DNA from: Okapia johnstoni
Lineage: Eukaryota > Chordata > Mammalia > Artiodactyla > Giraffidae
Assembly: GCA_024291935.2 (NCBI GenBank)
Contig: CM044305.1
Location: 91,938,397 to 92,002,396, forward strand
DNA length: 64,000 nt
Direction of reading: 5' to 3'
The notes under the pieces were generated by a model that saw only the letters and a program-made list of their open reading frames with translations, did no database searches and was not told the origin of the DNA. The stretch's first letter is position 1; each line of letters starts with the position of its first letter. Of this stretch, positions 1 through 31,527 are shown one piece after another. Position numbers and translations under genes: made by a program.

Positions 1-470
1 CAAATGACCCAGATATTCAAGTAGACTACATATTTCTTAAAAAAGCATATTTGCATCTCTCAGCTGGTAATAGCCTTTCCATCCTTATGGAGTTTAACAC
101 TTCTTTATATATATTTTTGGGATATTAGCCCTTTAGATAAGTATTTCTCCCAGTTCTGTTGTGTTTCTTTTGACCATGGTTTTCTCCCCCATGCAACAGG
201 TTTCTATTTTTTGTAGTTGAAATTATCCATCTTTTTCATTGTATCTGGGTTTGGAGTCATACTTAGAAAGACTTTCTCCATATCCAGGAGAAATTCATAA
301 AGGAATTCATCCATGTTTTCTTACAGTACTTACATGGTTCCATTTCTTACATTTAGATCCATTTGGAGTTTATTCCAGTGTACAATGTAAGGCTTTACTA
401 TATGTTAAAATTTCATATATACTTGGGTCTATTTCTGGACTTTTTGCTTCGTTCCAATGATCTGTCTGTT
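1..470 (-). mobile_element. L1 LINE fragment (antisense on +)
   Basis: The + strand reads as the complement of a mammalian L1 ORF2 3' region, with phrases typical of antisense L1 (ttagatccatttggagttta, T-rich low-complexity stretches). The open frame at 239-460 belongs to this fragment and is not a gene. The left end is cut by the window edge. Confidence 0.65.
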
Positions 471-479
471 CATGCAACA

Positions 480-1150
480 GTATAATAAAATAAAGGTAAT
501 GGGTTATAACACATTGATATGCAAAAAAGGGGGCAGGTTTCTTTACAGAAGAATGCTAGCTAATAAATATGGAAGGAATGACAGAATTAGTAAAATATTT
601 TGCAGCCACCATCTTAAAAACTGACCCAGGTAGGTATCACTAATGAATGCTGAAACTATTGGGTGAAAGTTGTTGGGGAACAGGACATGTACGTGGTCAC
701 ATCTACTTTTTAAATACTAATTTAGCATTAATTACAAAGGGGAAAATGTACTTTTACAGTGGACAAATCTGGAGAACACTACCTTGACTGAGTGATCAAA
801 TTTGGCATCACCAATGGGACAACTGACATCATGTACCTCCTGATGTGATGCAATGAGAATCACCTATGTGGTATTCTTGCCAAAAAGGTTTAATTAATCT
901 AATGTTTTACTGAATCTAATCATGAGGAGACAATCTGACAAATCCAAATTACAGGACCTTATACAAGACAACTGGCCCAGACACTCTGAAATGAATATTT
1001 CATAAAAGATGAAAAAAAGTGGGGGAGCTGTTCTATTCTAAAGAAAACTAAAGAAACATGACAACTAAATGAATTTGCATGAACTCTGACCCTGAATTTT
1101 GAACCCTCGATTGAAAAAATTTGATAAAATTATATTATTTAATTCACAGT
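480..1150 (+). mobile_element. Ancient L1M-like 3' region (diverged)
   Basis: A diverged interspersed repeat that recurs in similar form near 5960-6960. Shared elements include a 'ggggaaa...acagtgga' block, 'aactggcc' and 'catgacaactaaatg'. This order resembles old L1M 3' UTRs. The family call comes from memory of the consensus and is tentative. Confidence 0.4.
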
Positions 1151-4068
1151 CCACATTCAAACTTCCCAAGTTGTCTCAATCATTTCTTTTTGATCAGCTG
1201 AGCCTGGTCCTGAACAGCAGACCCACCCAGCTTACCCATAGACTCATGAGAATAAATGAACTGTTTTAAGTCACTAAGGTTTTAGGGGGAAGGAGGGGGA
1301 GATTACACAGTAATAGCTCATACAAATATGCTACTGTATGTGTAAATTTTTGGAAAAAGGAATATATTGACAAATTTGTTTGCATATATGCAAACTTTCC
1401 CTATAAGGATACACAAGAAAATAAAAACACAGTTGCTATGGGGAAGAGGAGCTATGGTGGCTGGGGGATGAAGACAGGAGAGAGACTTTTCATTGTCCAC
1501 CCTTTTGTACCTGTAGAACTGTTAAACATATAAATGTATTATCTTTTCAACATAATAAATAAAATGTGCATACCCTTTGACTAAATAATTTATCACTTCT
1601 AAGACTCTCTCCTGCAGAAATACTTACAGAAACAAAGATAATATTATTTGTGTATACTAATAAATTAGAAAGAACTTAAATGACCATCAATTAAAGGTTA
1701 ATTAAATAAATTATAGAATGTTCTTACATGGGAATACTACACAATTGCTAAAAATGAACCCATAAATCATCATCCTGGTCAATATAGAAAATTCAAGAAA
1801 TTCTGAAGCACTCTCTAATGTCTGTATCTAGCCATTCACCCCCTTATAAGTTACTACAAACTGAATAAACCCATATAACCATCACCTAGATCACACAGAA
1901 CATTTCAGAACACTTGAGGTGCCCTGAATGCCCACTTCTAGCCACTTGCCCTCTATGAATGATCACAAATAAAGCCATGTAACCATGTAACCATAAAACC
2001 ATGTAACCAGGTCACACAGAACATGCCAGAACATTTCACAGACATCCAGTTGTAATAATTCATCAAGCTGAACACTTTTTTCTATGTATGTTATACTTCA
2101 ATAAAAAGTTATAAAATATGCACATGTCTGTTATAAGCATGTTCACATATATATAGAAAGAGGTAATTAGGCATACAAATCAAACTATAAGTGAAAAGGC
2201 TAGGGGGGAGGCATTTATTTACTTCGCATACTTCTATAAGGTTTAAACTGTTTACAATGAACTTTTCCCCTCACAATTTATAATTTGTAAATGAATGAAG
2301 AAAAACACTTCTTAAAAAAAGAAAATAATGTAAAACACTACTATGAAATGTTAATTTTGTCTTAGAGGAGGAAATATACAACATCAGGATTATAAATCGT
2401 ACAATTCTTGACCCACTACTTACAACAGCCACAGTTCCCCCCTCCTCTCAATCCAATCCCAGAGGTTCCAGAGGGAGATAAATGTCTGAAGAATAGATTC
2501 AGACAAAGAAACACTTTACTAGCTCCGTCTTTCGCCTCAAACTTCAGTGTAGTCACCAAAAGGATTACACCAAAACTTCCTTTTGCCCAAAGCAAGTAGA
2601 CCTCAGTGACCCAGTCTAGAAGCTTATTTCTCTGAGGGCAACATTCTGATTTTAGCTTTGGAGCACTCACCTCTACTTCAGTCAGAAGAGATCATTAAGG
2701 AAACAAACTGAAGGAAAACCACATCTAGGCCAGGCAAGAAACCATTTAGCGTGACTGATTGGTCCCAGTTTGCCCAGGATTTTCCTTGCCTTAGCACCGA
2801 AAGTCCCCAGAAAACCCCTCAGTTCCAAGCAAACTAGGACCTAGGAAATCAGGCCTCAAGCACTCTTTAGGCTTCTTCTCCCAGAACCTCGACTAAGTTC
2901 CCCTTAGGGTAGAGAAAGAAGTGAGAGGGAAATAGACAGGCAAGAACAGACCAAGATGAGAGGGAGGTATCTTCTCAGAAGCTACAGAAGTGTCCAACTT
3001 CTCTTACTACACTTCATAGAAGAGTGAGCAGAATCAGAATCCCAGAGAGGCTCCAAAGAGGCACCCCAAAGAGCATCTTCCACAGATTCAATAGAGTTTA
3101 ACCTCTTCATACCAACAATCCACACATCACTGTGACCCAATCCATTCCTGGATCTAAGTTCTGATTTATATTTTACTTTGATGTTTCTTTAAGTGAACTC
3201 ACTTTTTCTTTGTTATATTTATCTTTAAGTTTATGTTAACTGAAATCTTCACATTGCTTCCATAAATGGAAAGTTGGTATCACATGCCACAAACAGAAGG
3301 TCTATGTTAGGTATATATGAATAATTATTACCTAAGCGGAGTACTCCTTGATGAAGATTCCTCATACAAGTTTTCCTCGGGAATGCCTGGAAGACAAGAA
3401 GCTTGATGCTCCTCCTAGAGGTGAGAGTGTGTGGTTAACACTGCCCTAGGAGTTTCTTCTGGCTCTTTCTATAGGTTAACCCTTCCCCTTACCCCCACTC
3501 CTGTGACTTTCTTTCATCTCCCTCTACAGGTTGAAGTGATTTTCTTACAGCTCCCTCTGTGGGTTAGAGGTGGGGGGTGGTTATCATGCAACAAAATTTT
3601 ATTGAGTGACTATTATGTTTTAGATACAGCACTGAGTATACAACGGAGAAAATGGGAACAATTTTGTATTGCAATTGAGCACGAATGGGGAAAGAAAAGA
3701 AAGAAGTTAGAAGATTTGGGCACAGACTGTATTGTTCATCTCCATTTTCTAAACCCCCGTGTATTCAAGCCACTGCAATCTGAGTTTTGTCCCACTCATG
3801 TCATGAAAAGTACACTCATGAAAGTCTCTAGGGGACCTCCTAATTATCAGATCCAGTGGGAAGTTTTCCATCCTCATCTTCAGTGACCCTGGAGACAACT
3901 CCCTCCTTAGCTTTGCTGAGAGCATTAGCTAGTTTCTCCAGTGTTTCCTCCTATGCCTCTTGCCACCCCAGCTTTCCTTCAACCTGCCCCTTAAATGTTG
4001 ATGCTTGTCAGGATTTTGTCCTTAACCAACCCTCTTCTCCATAAATCTCCCTTCTTATGTCTACACTA
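1150..4068. other. Intergenic, no gene seen
   Basis: AT-rich sequence without a supportable gene. Positions 1830-2045 hold two diverged copies of a ~110-bp unit (tagcca...ataacca...cacacagaaca), probably an old LINE 3' end. 3590-3670 resembles an old repeat tail. The 151-codon frame at 3431-3886 has no recognisable similarity and looks like chance. Confidence 0.5.
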
Positions 4069-4268
4069 GGGCTTTCCTGGTGGCTCAGATGGTAAAGAAT
4101 CTACCTGCAATGTCAGAGACCCGGATTTGATCCTTGGGTCGGGAAGATCCCCTGGAGAAACGAATGGCTACTCAGTCCCGTACTCTTGCCTGGAGAATTC
4201 CATGGACAGAGGAGCTTTGTGGGCTATAGTTTGCAAAGAGTCAGACACGACTGTGTGACTAACACTTT
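4069..4268 (+). mobile_element. Bov-tA SINE
   Basis: Starts with the tRNA-derived head (ctttcctggtggctcagatgg, a B-box-like ggatttgatcc) and continues through the Bov body (gaagatcccctggagaa, cttgcctggagaattcc) to the tail agtcagacacgactgtgtga. Full-length sense copy. Confidence 0.9.
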
Positions 4269-4604
4269 TGCTTTCATAACTTTCCACTACATAAGCTAAA
4301 GACTCCCAAATCCTAAAAGACAAGAGGTGCCTCTGTTTTTCTCTCCACCCCCATTTCTCATGTTAGCAAATGACCCATATGACTGTGAGTGTGCCTTGGT
4401 CTCTTCTTGCCTATTTCCCTCTCACTTCTCCCTCCACCCTAAGTTTGTCCTTCAATTCAGCTTCAGTGTTACCTCTCCTGGGAAGCAACCAAGAAGCCCA
4501 GACCAGGTTATGCTTCCAACACACTTTGTACTTCCTTTGTATTCCCCAACACACTTGAATCAGTGCTTTTAGTGGTCAGTGTACTTTTTTCTTGCTGTTA
4601 GGTT

Positions 4605-4775
4605 TTCTTCTTTTTTTTCTTTAAATTTTTTATTTTGTATTGAGGTATAGCCAATTAACAATGTTGTGGTAGTTTCAGGTGAACAGCGAAGGGATTCAGA
4701 TTCAGCTATACATGTAGATATATCCATCCATTCTCCCCCAAACCCCCTTCCCATCCAGACTGTGTACATTAGTGT
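4605..4775 (-). mobile_element. L1 3' end fragment
   Basis: Begins with a T-rich run (the antisense poly(A)) followed by the antisense L1 3' UTR signature gtggtagtttcaggtgaaca and atacatgtagatatat. This is a 5'-truncated insertion. Confidence 0.6.
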
Positions 4776-5289
4776 ATTCTGTTTAATTCCACTAGCCTGG
4801 TCATCTTAAATACTGACTTCATCTGAATTTACAGTTCCCACTACAGGGTTCAATAAGTACTTATTAAATTGATGAATACAAAAAAATCCATGAGCTGTGA
4901 ACAGGTAAACACACAGGAAGGGAAGCTTGGGAACAATGCTTGGCGTGGGTGTGAAAAAGGGATATTTAAAACTTGAGTATTTAGAATTCTCTTCCCTTTC
5001 CCTTTCTCCCATAGAGGCAGCCAGGGCTGGCAGGGCTGAGGGGGCATCAGGGTGGCAAGGCCAGAAATAGGTTACATACGAAGAAATGAGCAATTAAATT
5101 GAAGATAACAGAAAACAGGCTTGTTACTATTTGAGAACAGTTACAAATATGGATAGGACGGACACTGGAATGAACCCGGTAGTGCTGAACTGGCATCTGA
5201 GATGCCAGTTTGAACTCATGACCTTTAATAGATGATCGAATATACATATGTGTGTATATATAAATACACATGTATTATTTTCTCTTATT

Positions 5290-5497
5290 GCATGTGTGAG
5301 TGCTCAGTGCTCTCAGACCCCATGGACTTTAGCTTGCTGGGCTCCTCTGTCCATGGGATTCTCAAGGGAAAAATACTGGAGTGGGTTGCTATTTTCTCCT
5401 CCAGGGGATCTTCCTGACCCAGGGATTGAACCTGTGTCTTCTGCATCTCCTGCATTGGCAGAAATATTCTTTACCACTAGCACCACCTGGGATTCCC
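5290..5497 (-). mobile_element. Bov-tA SINE
   Basis: Reverse-orientation Bov-tA: gtgctcagtgctctcagacc, then tactggagtgggttgc, then the reversed tRNA head ending caccacctgggattccc. The frames at 5232-5598 are artefacts of this SINE. Confidence 0.88.
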
Positions 5498-5507
5498 TCT
5501 GTATAAA

Positions 5508-5642
5508 GAGGAGCTTTATTTATTTATATTATTTTTTGCCCATGTTGCACAGCTTGCAGATTTCAGTTCCCCCATCAGGAATTGAACCCAGGCCATAGCA
5601 GTGAAAGCATGGAATCCTAACCACTAAGCCACAGGGAACTCC
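5508..5642 (-). mobile_element. CHR-type tRNA-derived SINE
   Basis: Antisense cetartiodactyl CHR SINE: atttatttatatt tail, cccatcaggaattgaaccca (reversed B box), aaccactaagccacagggaa. It abuts the preceding Bov-tA. Confidence 0.8.
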
Positions 5643-5959
5643 AGAGGGGGTCTTTAATCCATAACATCGAAGAAGTAGTGATTATACCTAGTGCCTATAC
5701 TTTGGTAATTGTACCAGATAGCATCCTCTATTAAAAGGAATCAAGGCTCCTTAGAGAAATGGCTAATCTCAAGGCAGGGACAAGGAAAGTATAAATCTGG
5801 GACTTCTTATGCTGCAAAGTCAAACACTGCCCCTCACATGATAGGGATTTGCCAAAAGGACATAGTAGCCAGCTTGGAGGGACTCTGTCCAAATCTGATA
5901 TGTGAATACCAAAATAATCATGGTTATGAATAAAAACCCACTGACTAAAAGATAAGTCC

Positions 5960-6960
5960 ACAAAGATCAAATAAATGGTGGAGAAGGGAAAGTTCTCCTT
6001 TACACTAGAAAAGCCAACTAAGTGTAGAAGGAATAATGGAATTAGAGAGTCACCATTAGGTAGTGATCATAACACTAGCATGCAAAAAAGATCAATGGAT
6101 ACTGAAACTAGTGGGGGAAAGTCTGATGAGAAAACTGGATATGTATATAGTCTCAAAGTACCTCCACACAAAATATTTTACAAATTTCAAAGGGAAAATG
6201 CTAACTGTACAGTGGAGAAATACAGCAGATATCTCCTTCACCAAAGGATTGACGGTCACCAGTAACAGGACAAAGTGGCACCATGGGCCTCCTGCAATGA
6301 TCTACTGAGAACACACCACCACTTCTGTGGTTATTTCTGCCCAAAATGCATAAACCTGAATTTAATAATGAGGGAATATCAAACCTAAATTGAAGGACAT
6401 TTTTCAAAATAACTGGCCAGTACTTCTCAAAACTATGAGGATCACAAAAGACAAGGAAAGACTGGGAGACTTACAGATTGAGGGAGACTAAAGACACATA
6501 ATGACTAAGTGTAACACATAACCCTCGGTTGAATCCTAGGCCAGAAGAAAACTTTTTTCCTCGCTAAAAGAGCCTTATTGGGCCCAAAGGCAAAATATGA
6601 ACAGGGTCTATACACTAAGCGGGATAGTTTTGTAGCACGGTCAATGTCATGATTTTGAAAGTACAATGTGATTACATTGAATGTCCTCATCTTCAGGAAA
6701 TTTACACTGAAGCACTTAAGAGTAATGGGGTATCATGTCTATAACATTCTCAAATGGTTCAGAAAAAAATGTGTGACACACACACACATACATAAAATAA
6801 AGTGTGAGGAATAAAAACTAATGTGGTTAAATATCAATAAACAAGGAATCTGGATGAAAAATATATGGGAGTTCTTTGGGATACTCTTGCAGCTTTTCTC
6901 TAAGTGTGAAACAAAATACTTTATACATTAATATTTTTTAAATACTGAAAAGAAAATTGA
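5960..6960 (+). mobile_element. Ancient L1M-like 3' region
   Basis: Second copy of the diverged repeat seen at 480-1150. It continues into a 3' tail (aaatggttcagaaaaaaatg, agttctttgggatactcttg) of the kind found at old L1 3' ends. Orientation is judged from the A-rich end at 6930-6960. Family assignment is tentative. Confidence 0.4.
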
Positions 6961-7364
6961 GTGTTTAAAACCCGAGTCATGCACGAAAGGCTTTTATTTT
7001 TTTGCCTGTCTTCCCACCCCCCAATCTTGTTCCAAAAACAATGCAGAGTCTTATGAATATGTAGAAAAAACATAAGATAAAATAAATCCAAAACAAGTAA
7101 GAAATATGTGTGGCCTTGGCAAGAACCTTCTAAATTGTCAAATTCTACAAAATGCTCTTGAAAATTTGACAGATTATGTGGAGAGGTTTCTCTTTGTTTT
7201 GGGAAACAGCCCAAATTTCAAAACAGCTATTAGTTCTTTTGTATTCCTGATATCCTTTTTTTTCAACATTTCTCTGCAATCACACACAGAGAACGCAATA
7301 TTGGGATATGGAGGCAGAGAATAGTAAGAATAAAAGAAATAGGCTAAAAATTTTACAGAATTTT

Positions 7365-9926
7365 ATGCATGTGTACACACTTTATTAATTTTGCATTCTA
7401 AGATATACACAAGGTCAGCATTTCACAAAACTTATTATTCCAAAAGCAGTTATCATGAAACACCAGTGACTATATAAGTCAATCAAGCAAAAAGAGGATC
7501 TATTAAATTTTCTTATCATGTCATCTCTTATACTTGTTTTCAAATAGAAGCTTGAAACATGATATAGTATTAGAATAGGAAGAGAGAATTTTACTTTATA
7601 AGAATGATCACTTTCCAAATATTAGACTTTATATAAAAATAAAGTACTGTCACCAAATCTCATCTGAAGGCTAGCATCTCTATCTTTTATTTATTCCAAA
7701 ACAACCCCTGCAGAAACTTAACTTTCTAGTCACTTTAAATGGTAAAAACGAACCTTGGCTTAAATAGTAAAGTGAATCATCTTGCCTCCTAGTTCTCAAA
7801 CCAGTGGAACAGTTTCATTTTCCTATCCCAATTCTACCTCACCACAGAATTTCAGAAACAAATTTAAATATCATTACATTCTAAAGGTTATGTCTTAAGA
7901 GTCCTAGATTACAGCCAAAAAATGATGGCTAAATGTGTCCCTTAAGGCAAAGAAGACAGTAGAGAGAAGGTGGATAAATATCCTATAGGAGAAAACCATC
8001 TCTCAGTATTATATAGGCAGAAACTCTTAACATGGTTATTTCATAAACAGAATAAACATACTGCATACCATTGAAGTAATTTTTCTTTAAGATGGCATCC
8101 TAGAGAACAATCTTCAAAATATATACATTCCTGTTAAAGTTTGAAGGATTATGGATTTTGCACAGGTGAAAGCCAATATGAGAGATAAAGCCATTAATGG
8201 CCATGATGTTGGTTATCACAATTTAAAATAAACAACACAGCTGATGCTGTAACATAATTACTTACTGCAAGCTAAGTGATGCTTTCTTATAATTCAGAGA
8301 CAACAGGGTTCCCTTCGAGCCCTACAGTATTATTAGTCTGTGAGCACCCTCAAAGCACATAATCTTCCTTTAAAATTCAAGGATCTTTGCCTTCAAAAGA
8401 CACAAATGCAGTAGTTTTCATTTCTTACATTCATTTAAAAATGGAATATTATGGTCCTAGCAGGCAAATTTGCATGTCAAATACAGACAACCCAACCACG
8501 ATGTCTGAACACTGTAAGAAATCTATCACAACAGACATTTTGCACAGTTTTTAATAATAAATAACACAGCAATAGATTACACTCAGGGTTTTTAAAATAG
8601 CTCTATTGCGATTTTCCTCTTTTAACTGTTAAATAACTTATGGTACTGCACATGTACTATCATGTACACTGTTGACAGCTCAAACAGCTTCTTAAAAGCA
8701 GAATGCACAATGACACTGACTTTGGTAGCTCCTAAAAGCTTCCTTGACCTTTTATTAAACTGGATTCTGATTCTGGTGGCAACACAACAATCAAAATACA
8801 GTCAACAGGACCACTCACCACACGACAAAAACAAATGACTCTAATGACAAAAAAGTAGTCAGAAAGAAGCAGCAATAGAAACAATATGTAGCAATCAGAC
8901 ACATAAAGCCCCTTTTCTACCCTACCTTGTGATAAATAGCTTATAACAGCACAACATTGAACCCCAAGGCCCTTCAGGCCTCATTACACCACCAGAGACA
9001 AACTGTCAAGCTCCATGTATGCTTTTCTACAGAGTTGTTTGTGTGTAAATAACATTATTCATTCATTTGTAGGTGCTCCACACATCTGGTCAAGGCAGGA
9101 ATTTCTTCTCCTTGAAAACACCACCTAGAAACATTAACAATATTTTATATATTCCTTAGGGCAACAGGTTTGAGGAGAACAGTATCAACCGGGGTAGCTA
9201 GGTCATAAGAAGCTGTGGTGACTAAATCCAGCATCCTGTAAGTCTGTTTACATTCTCAGCACTATAATCAATCCTCACATCCTATACTCCAATAGCAAAG
9301 AAGCAATATGGACAGTAATGAGAGCAACGACATGTTTTTTCCCCTCTGTGAGAAATGGCAAGGAAGCGGGTCAAACAGGAAAGGGAAACAAAATAATGTA
9401 CTTTAAGCTGATGCAGAAAAATAAAAATTTAATATCTTCAAGAGCAAATAATCTAATATTGTGAGGTAAACAGATTTGAGACTTATGTAGTCAAAGGGAA
9501 CAAAAAAAAAATCTCTCAAGCAAGAGAATTTCTGATCAACTCCAGCTGTCATGTCACTGCTGGGGGAAAAGAACCATTATCGAAAATACATATTAGTGCT
9601 TTCCTTAAACTATAGACTCTAAAATAAAGGCTCTTTGAAGCACTGAGAAATTATATATGTATATGTATATACTCTAAGCAATCAAAAATGAGTATTTGAG
9701 ATTTCGTTACTAGCTCAAAATGAGATCAGCGTAAAGAGACATAAGTAAGGTTACTACACTTGTAAAATCAAACTTTAGAGAAGAGTGGTGCCAAAAAATA
9801 ACGGCATCAAAATGGTTTAGATCAGTAACACTTTAATCCTCATTATGGATCAGAGTTCTCTGCGTTCCTCCCTGAATGTTTTATGCAGGAAACAGCAGTT
9901 AGAACACTGAATCAGAAATGTGTAAG
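7365..9926 (-). other. PABIR2: PABIR2 3' UTR (predicted)
   Basis: Sequence following the PABIR2 stop codon on the minus strand. About 2.5 kb lacks recognisable transposons, in contrast to the repeat-rich flanks, as expected for a constrained 3' UTR. The most distal good poly(A) hexamer is at 7381-7386. Earlier AATAAA hexamers (minus strand) at about 7686 and 8751 could give shorter ends. The true end needs transcript evidence. Confidence 0.55.
7381..7386 (-). terminator. Candidate PABIR2 poly(A) signal
   Basis: TTTATT on + is AATAAA on the minus strand. It is followed 5-15 nt downstream (minus strand) by the GU-rich run GTGTGTACACATG, a suitable downstream element. Cleavage would fall near 7360-7370. 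Confidence 0.45.
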
Positions 9927-28210
<18,284 letters not shown>

Positions 28211-28619
28211 CTTTCTGCAGGAGTTTGGGCCAGTATTCAAGAGAAAAAAGAAACACGTGATTCCCACGTTTTTTCGTTCCCAATTTGTATGCCCTGACTT
28301 CTGTGATCCCCTTTCATTTCTTAAATCCCTCGACCTTGTTGGTATTTGTCTGGAGCAAATTTGTTAGATCATTCATTTTGGTGCCCTAGACCAAAGGAAG
28401 TGAATGGACAAAAGCAATGGGGTAAAAATAAAGAGACTCCAATGAGAGTTCCTATAGTTAATGAGAAGCACTCGCCTCCATTATGCAAGCACCATTAGTT
28501 TCAGTGATATCAGAGAAACTCCTGACGAACCGTAACAGAACCAGAATTTTTTTTCTTTCTAGGCTTTATAGAGACTTAACAGTCATGATTCGGCTTATGT
28601 GAGACCTGGAATTAAACTT

Positions 28620-28760
28620 ATTTTATTAAACACCTACATGGCAGTTACTGCGTACTAGGCAATATTCTAAGAGCTTTAGAAATATTAACTCATTTAATCC
28701 TCACCACTTGAACGACCCTGGGAGAGAGATGGCCACCGTGCCGTGTTAATCATACATACC
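28620..28760 (-). mobile_element. MIR SINE
   Basis: Reversed MIR: aaacacctacatggcagtta, gcaatattctaagagcttta, attaactcatttaatcctca. Confidence 0.7.
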
Positions 28761-28959
28761 TAGAAAGTACAGGAAACTTAAAAAGGAAATTAAAAAAAAA
28801 GAAAAATTATCTTTTGCAGAAATGATTTTACCAACTTCTTCAACTTAGTTGTACCATATTAAACTTGCCAGGCCAATTGTCATTTTATTCCTCAATGTTA
28901 TATGTTCTGCTTATAAAATGGGAGTTTTTAAACCACTTTTAGTTAGTTTCCTTTATTTC

Positions 28960-29450
28960 TAAAACTTTATTATTAGTACAATTGCTTTACAATGTGTTAG
29001 TTTCTGCTGTACAACAAAGTGAATCAGCTATAGTTATACATATATTCCCTCCCCCTTAGGACTTCCCTGGTGGCACAGTGGATAGGAATATGCCTGCCAA
29101 TGCAAGGGACGCGGGTTTGATCCTTGGTCCGGGAAGATCCCACATGCCACAGGGCAAGTAAATGCATGCACCACAACTACTGAGCCCATGCTCCACCACA
29201 GGAGAAGCCACTGCAATGAGAATTCCCTGCACAACTAGAGAGCAGCCCCTGCTCACCACAACCATAGAAAGCCCCCATGAAGCAACAAAGTCCCAGCACA
29301 ACCAAAAATAAATAAATAAATATAAATAAGTAATAAGAAAAAGATTCCCTTCCTCTTGAGTGCCCCTCTAGGTCATCATAGAGCACCAACCTGAGCTCCC
29401 TATGCTATACAGCAGCTTCCCACTAGCTGTTTTACACATGGTAGTGTCCA
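28960..29450 (-). mobile_element. L1 3' end split by a CHR SINE
   Basis: Left piece 28960-29057 (gctttacaatgtgttagttt, ctgtacaacaaagtgaatca) and right piece 29336-29450 (gagctccctatgctatacag, cagcttcccactagctgttt, ttacacatggtagtgt) are consecutive parts of one antisense L1 3' region, interrupted by the SINE at 29058-29335. Confidence 0.75.
29058..29335 (+). mobile_element. CHR-2-like SINE, full length
   Basis: Head acttccctggtggcacagtg, B box ggtttgatcc, body accacaactactgagcccat and cagcccctgctcaccacaac, and an (AAAT)n tail. About 275 bp. Confidence 0.85.
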
Positions 29451-31521
29451 ATATGCTATTGGGGAAGAGTGGAGGAGAACTACTAATAGCTCCAGAAAGA
29501 ATGAAGCGGCTGAGCCAAAGTGGCAACAACACTCAGTTGTGGATGCGTCTGGTGATAAAAGTAAAATCCAATGCTGCAAAGAACAGCATTGCATAGGAAC
29601 CTGGAATGTTAGGTCCATGAATCAAGGTAAATTGGATGTGGTCAAGGAGGAGATGGTAAGAATAAACATCAACTTCTTAGTAGGAATTAGTGAGCGAAAA
29701 TGGATGGGAATGGGCAAATTTAATTCAGATGACCATTATATCTAGTACTGTGGGCAAGAATCCCATAGAAGAAATGGAGTAGCCCTCATAATCAACAAAA
29801 GAGTCCAAAATGCAGTACTTGGGTACAACCTCAAAAATGACAGAATGATTTCGATCTGTTTCCAAGGCAAGCCATTCAACATCACAGTAGTTCAAGTCTA
29901 TGCCCCAACCACCAGAAGCTGAAATTGATCAATTCTATGAAGACCTAGAAGGCTGCCTAGAACTAACACCAAAAAAAGAAAAAGATGTTCTATTCATCAT
30001 TGGGGATTGGAATGCAAAAGTAGGAAGTCAAGAGATAGCTGTAGTAACAGGCAAGTTTGGCTTTGAAGAACAAAATGAATCAGGGCAAAGGCTAACTGAA
30101 TTCTGCCAAGAGAATGCACTGGTCATAGCAAATATCCTTTTTCAACAACACAAGAAACGACTTTAGTGGATGTGATGGAATTCCTGTAGAGCTATTCAAA
30201 ACCCTAAAGGATGATGCCTTCAAGGTGTTGCATTCAATATGTCAGCAAATCTGGAAGACCCAGCAGTGGCCACAGGACTGGAAAAGGTCAATCCTCATCC
30301 CAATTCCCAAGAAGGGTAGTACTAAAGAATGTACTAACCATTGAACAATTGCACTCATCTCCAATGCTAGTAAGGTCACGCTTAAATCTTGCATACTGAA
30401 CTTCAGCATTATATGAACCAAGAACTTCCAGATGTCCAAGCTGGGTTTAGGAAAGGCAGAGGAACCAGAGATCAGATTGCCAACATTCGCTGGATCATAG
30501 AGAAAGCCATGTAATTCCAGAAAAACATATACCTTTGTTTCATTGACTACACTAAAGCCTTTGACTGTGTGGCTCATAACAAACTGTGGAAATCTCTTAA
30601 AGAGATGGGAATACCAGGCTATCCTACCTGCCTCCTGAGAAACCTGTATGTGGGTCAAGAAGCAACAGTTAGAACCCTGTATGGAACAACTGATTGGCTC
30701 AAGATTGAAAAAGGAAGATGACAGGACTGTCTGCTGTCACCCTGTTGGTTTAACCTGTACACTGAGCACATCATGAGAAATGCTGGGCTGGATGAGTTAC
30801 AATCTGGAATCAAGATAGGCAGGAGAAACATCAACAACCACAGATATGTGGGTGGGTGTGTGTGTGTGCGTGTGTTAGTCGCTCAGTCATGTCCGATTCT
30901 TTGCAACCTGCTAGACTGTAGCCTGCCAGGCTCCTCTGTCCATGGAATTCTCCAGGCGAGAATATTGGTTTGGGTTGTCATTCCCTCTCCAGGGGATCTT
31001 CTCGACCCAGGAGTAGAACCCTGGTTTCCTAAATTGCAGGCAGGTATGCGGACGATACCACTCCAATGGCAGAAAGCAGAGAGGAACTAAAGAGCCTCTT
31101 GATGAGGGTGAAGGAGGAGAGTGAAAGAACTGGCTTAAAACTAAATATTAAAAAAAACTAAGATTGTGGCATCCACCCCCATTATTTCATGGCAAATATA
31201 AGGGGGAAAGGTGGAAGTGGTGACAGATTTCCTCTTCTTGGGCTCCAAAACCACTGCGGACAGTGACTGCAGCCATGAAATCAGAAGACGATTGCTTCAT
31301 GGCAGGAAAGCTATGACAAACCTAGACAGTGTGTTTAAAAGCAGAGGCATTACTCAGCTGACAAACCTCAAGGCGAATATTCATTGGAAGTACTGATGCT
31401 CAAGCTGAAGCTCCAAAACTTTGGCCATCTGATGTGAAAACCTGACTTATTGGAAAAGACCCTGATGCTGGGAAAGATTGAAGGCAGGAGGAGAAGGGGA
31501 CCACAGAGAATGAGATGGTTG
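29451..31521 (+). mobile_element. BovB (RTE) LINE with EN and RT segments, decayed
   Basis: Begins ccaatatgctattggggaag. The endonuclease segment (29587-30165) encodes GTWNVRSMNQGKLDVVKEE and GDWNAKVGSQE; stops and frameshifts break it. About 0.9 kb of consensus is missing at ~30165, where the sequence jumps to the reverse transcriptase (ILIPIPKKGS, then FIDYTKAFDCV at ~30537). The YADD box is split by a Bov-tA at 30847-31046. The 3' end continues after a solo LTR, at 32735-32860. It is non-functional. Confidence 0.9.
30847..31046 (-). mobile_element. Bov-tA SINE inside the BovB YADD box
   Basis: Starts with a (GT)n tail, then tagtcgctcagtcatgtccg, and ends ggtttcctaaattgcaggca. It is flanked by agatatg and the near-match aggtatg, consistent with a short target-site duplication. 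Confidence 0.85.
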
Positions 31522-31527
31522 AGTGGC

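Noticed and set aside
3431..3886. 151-codon plus-strand frame as a gene
   Set aside because: No family resemblance, no promoter or splice context, and part of it looks like an old repeat tail.
29539..30166. BovB endonuclease frames as an active gene
   Set aside because: They contain stops and frameshifts, and ~0.9 kb is missing before the RT part, so no intact ORF exists.
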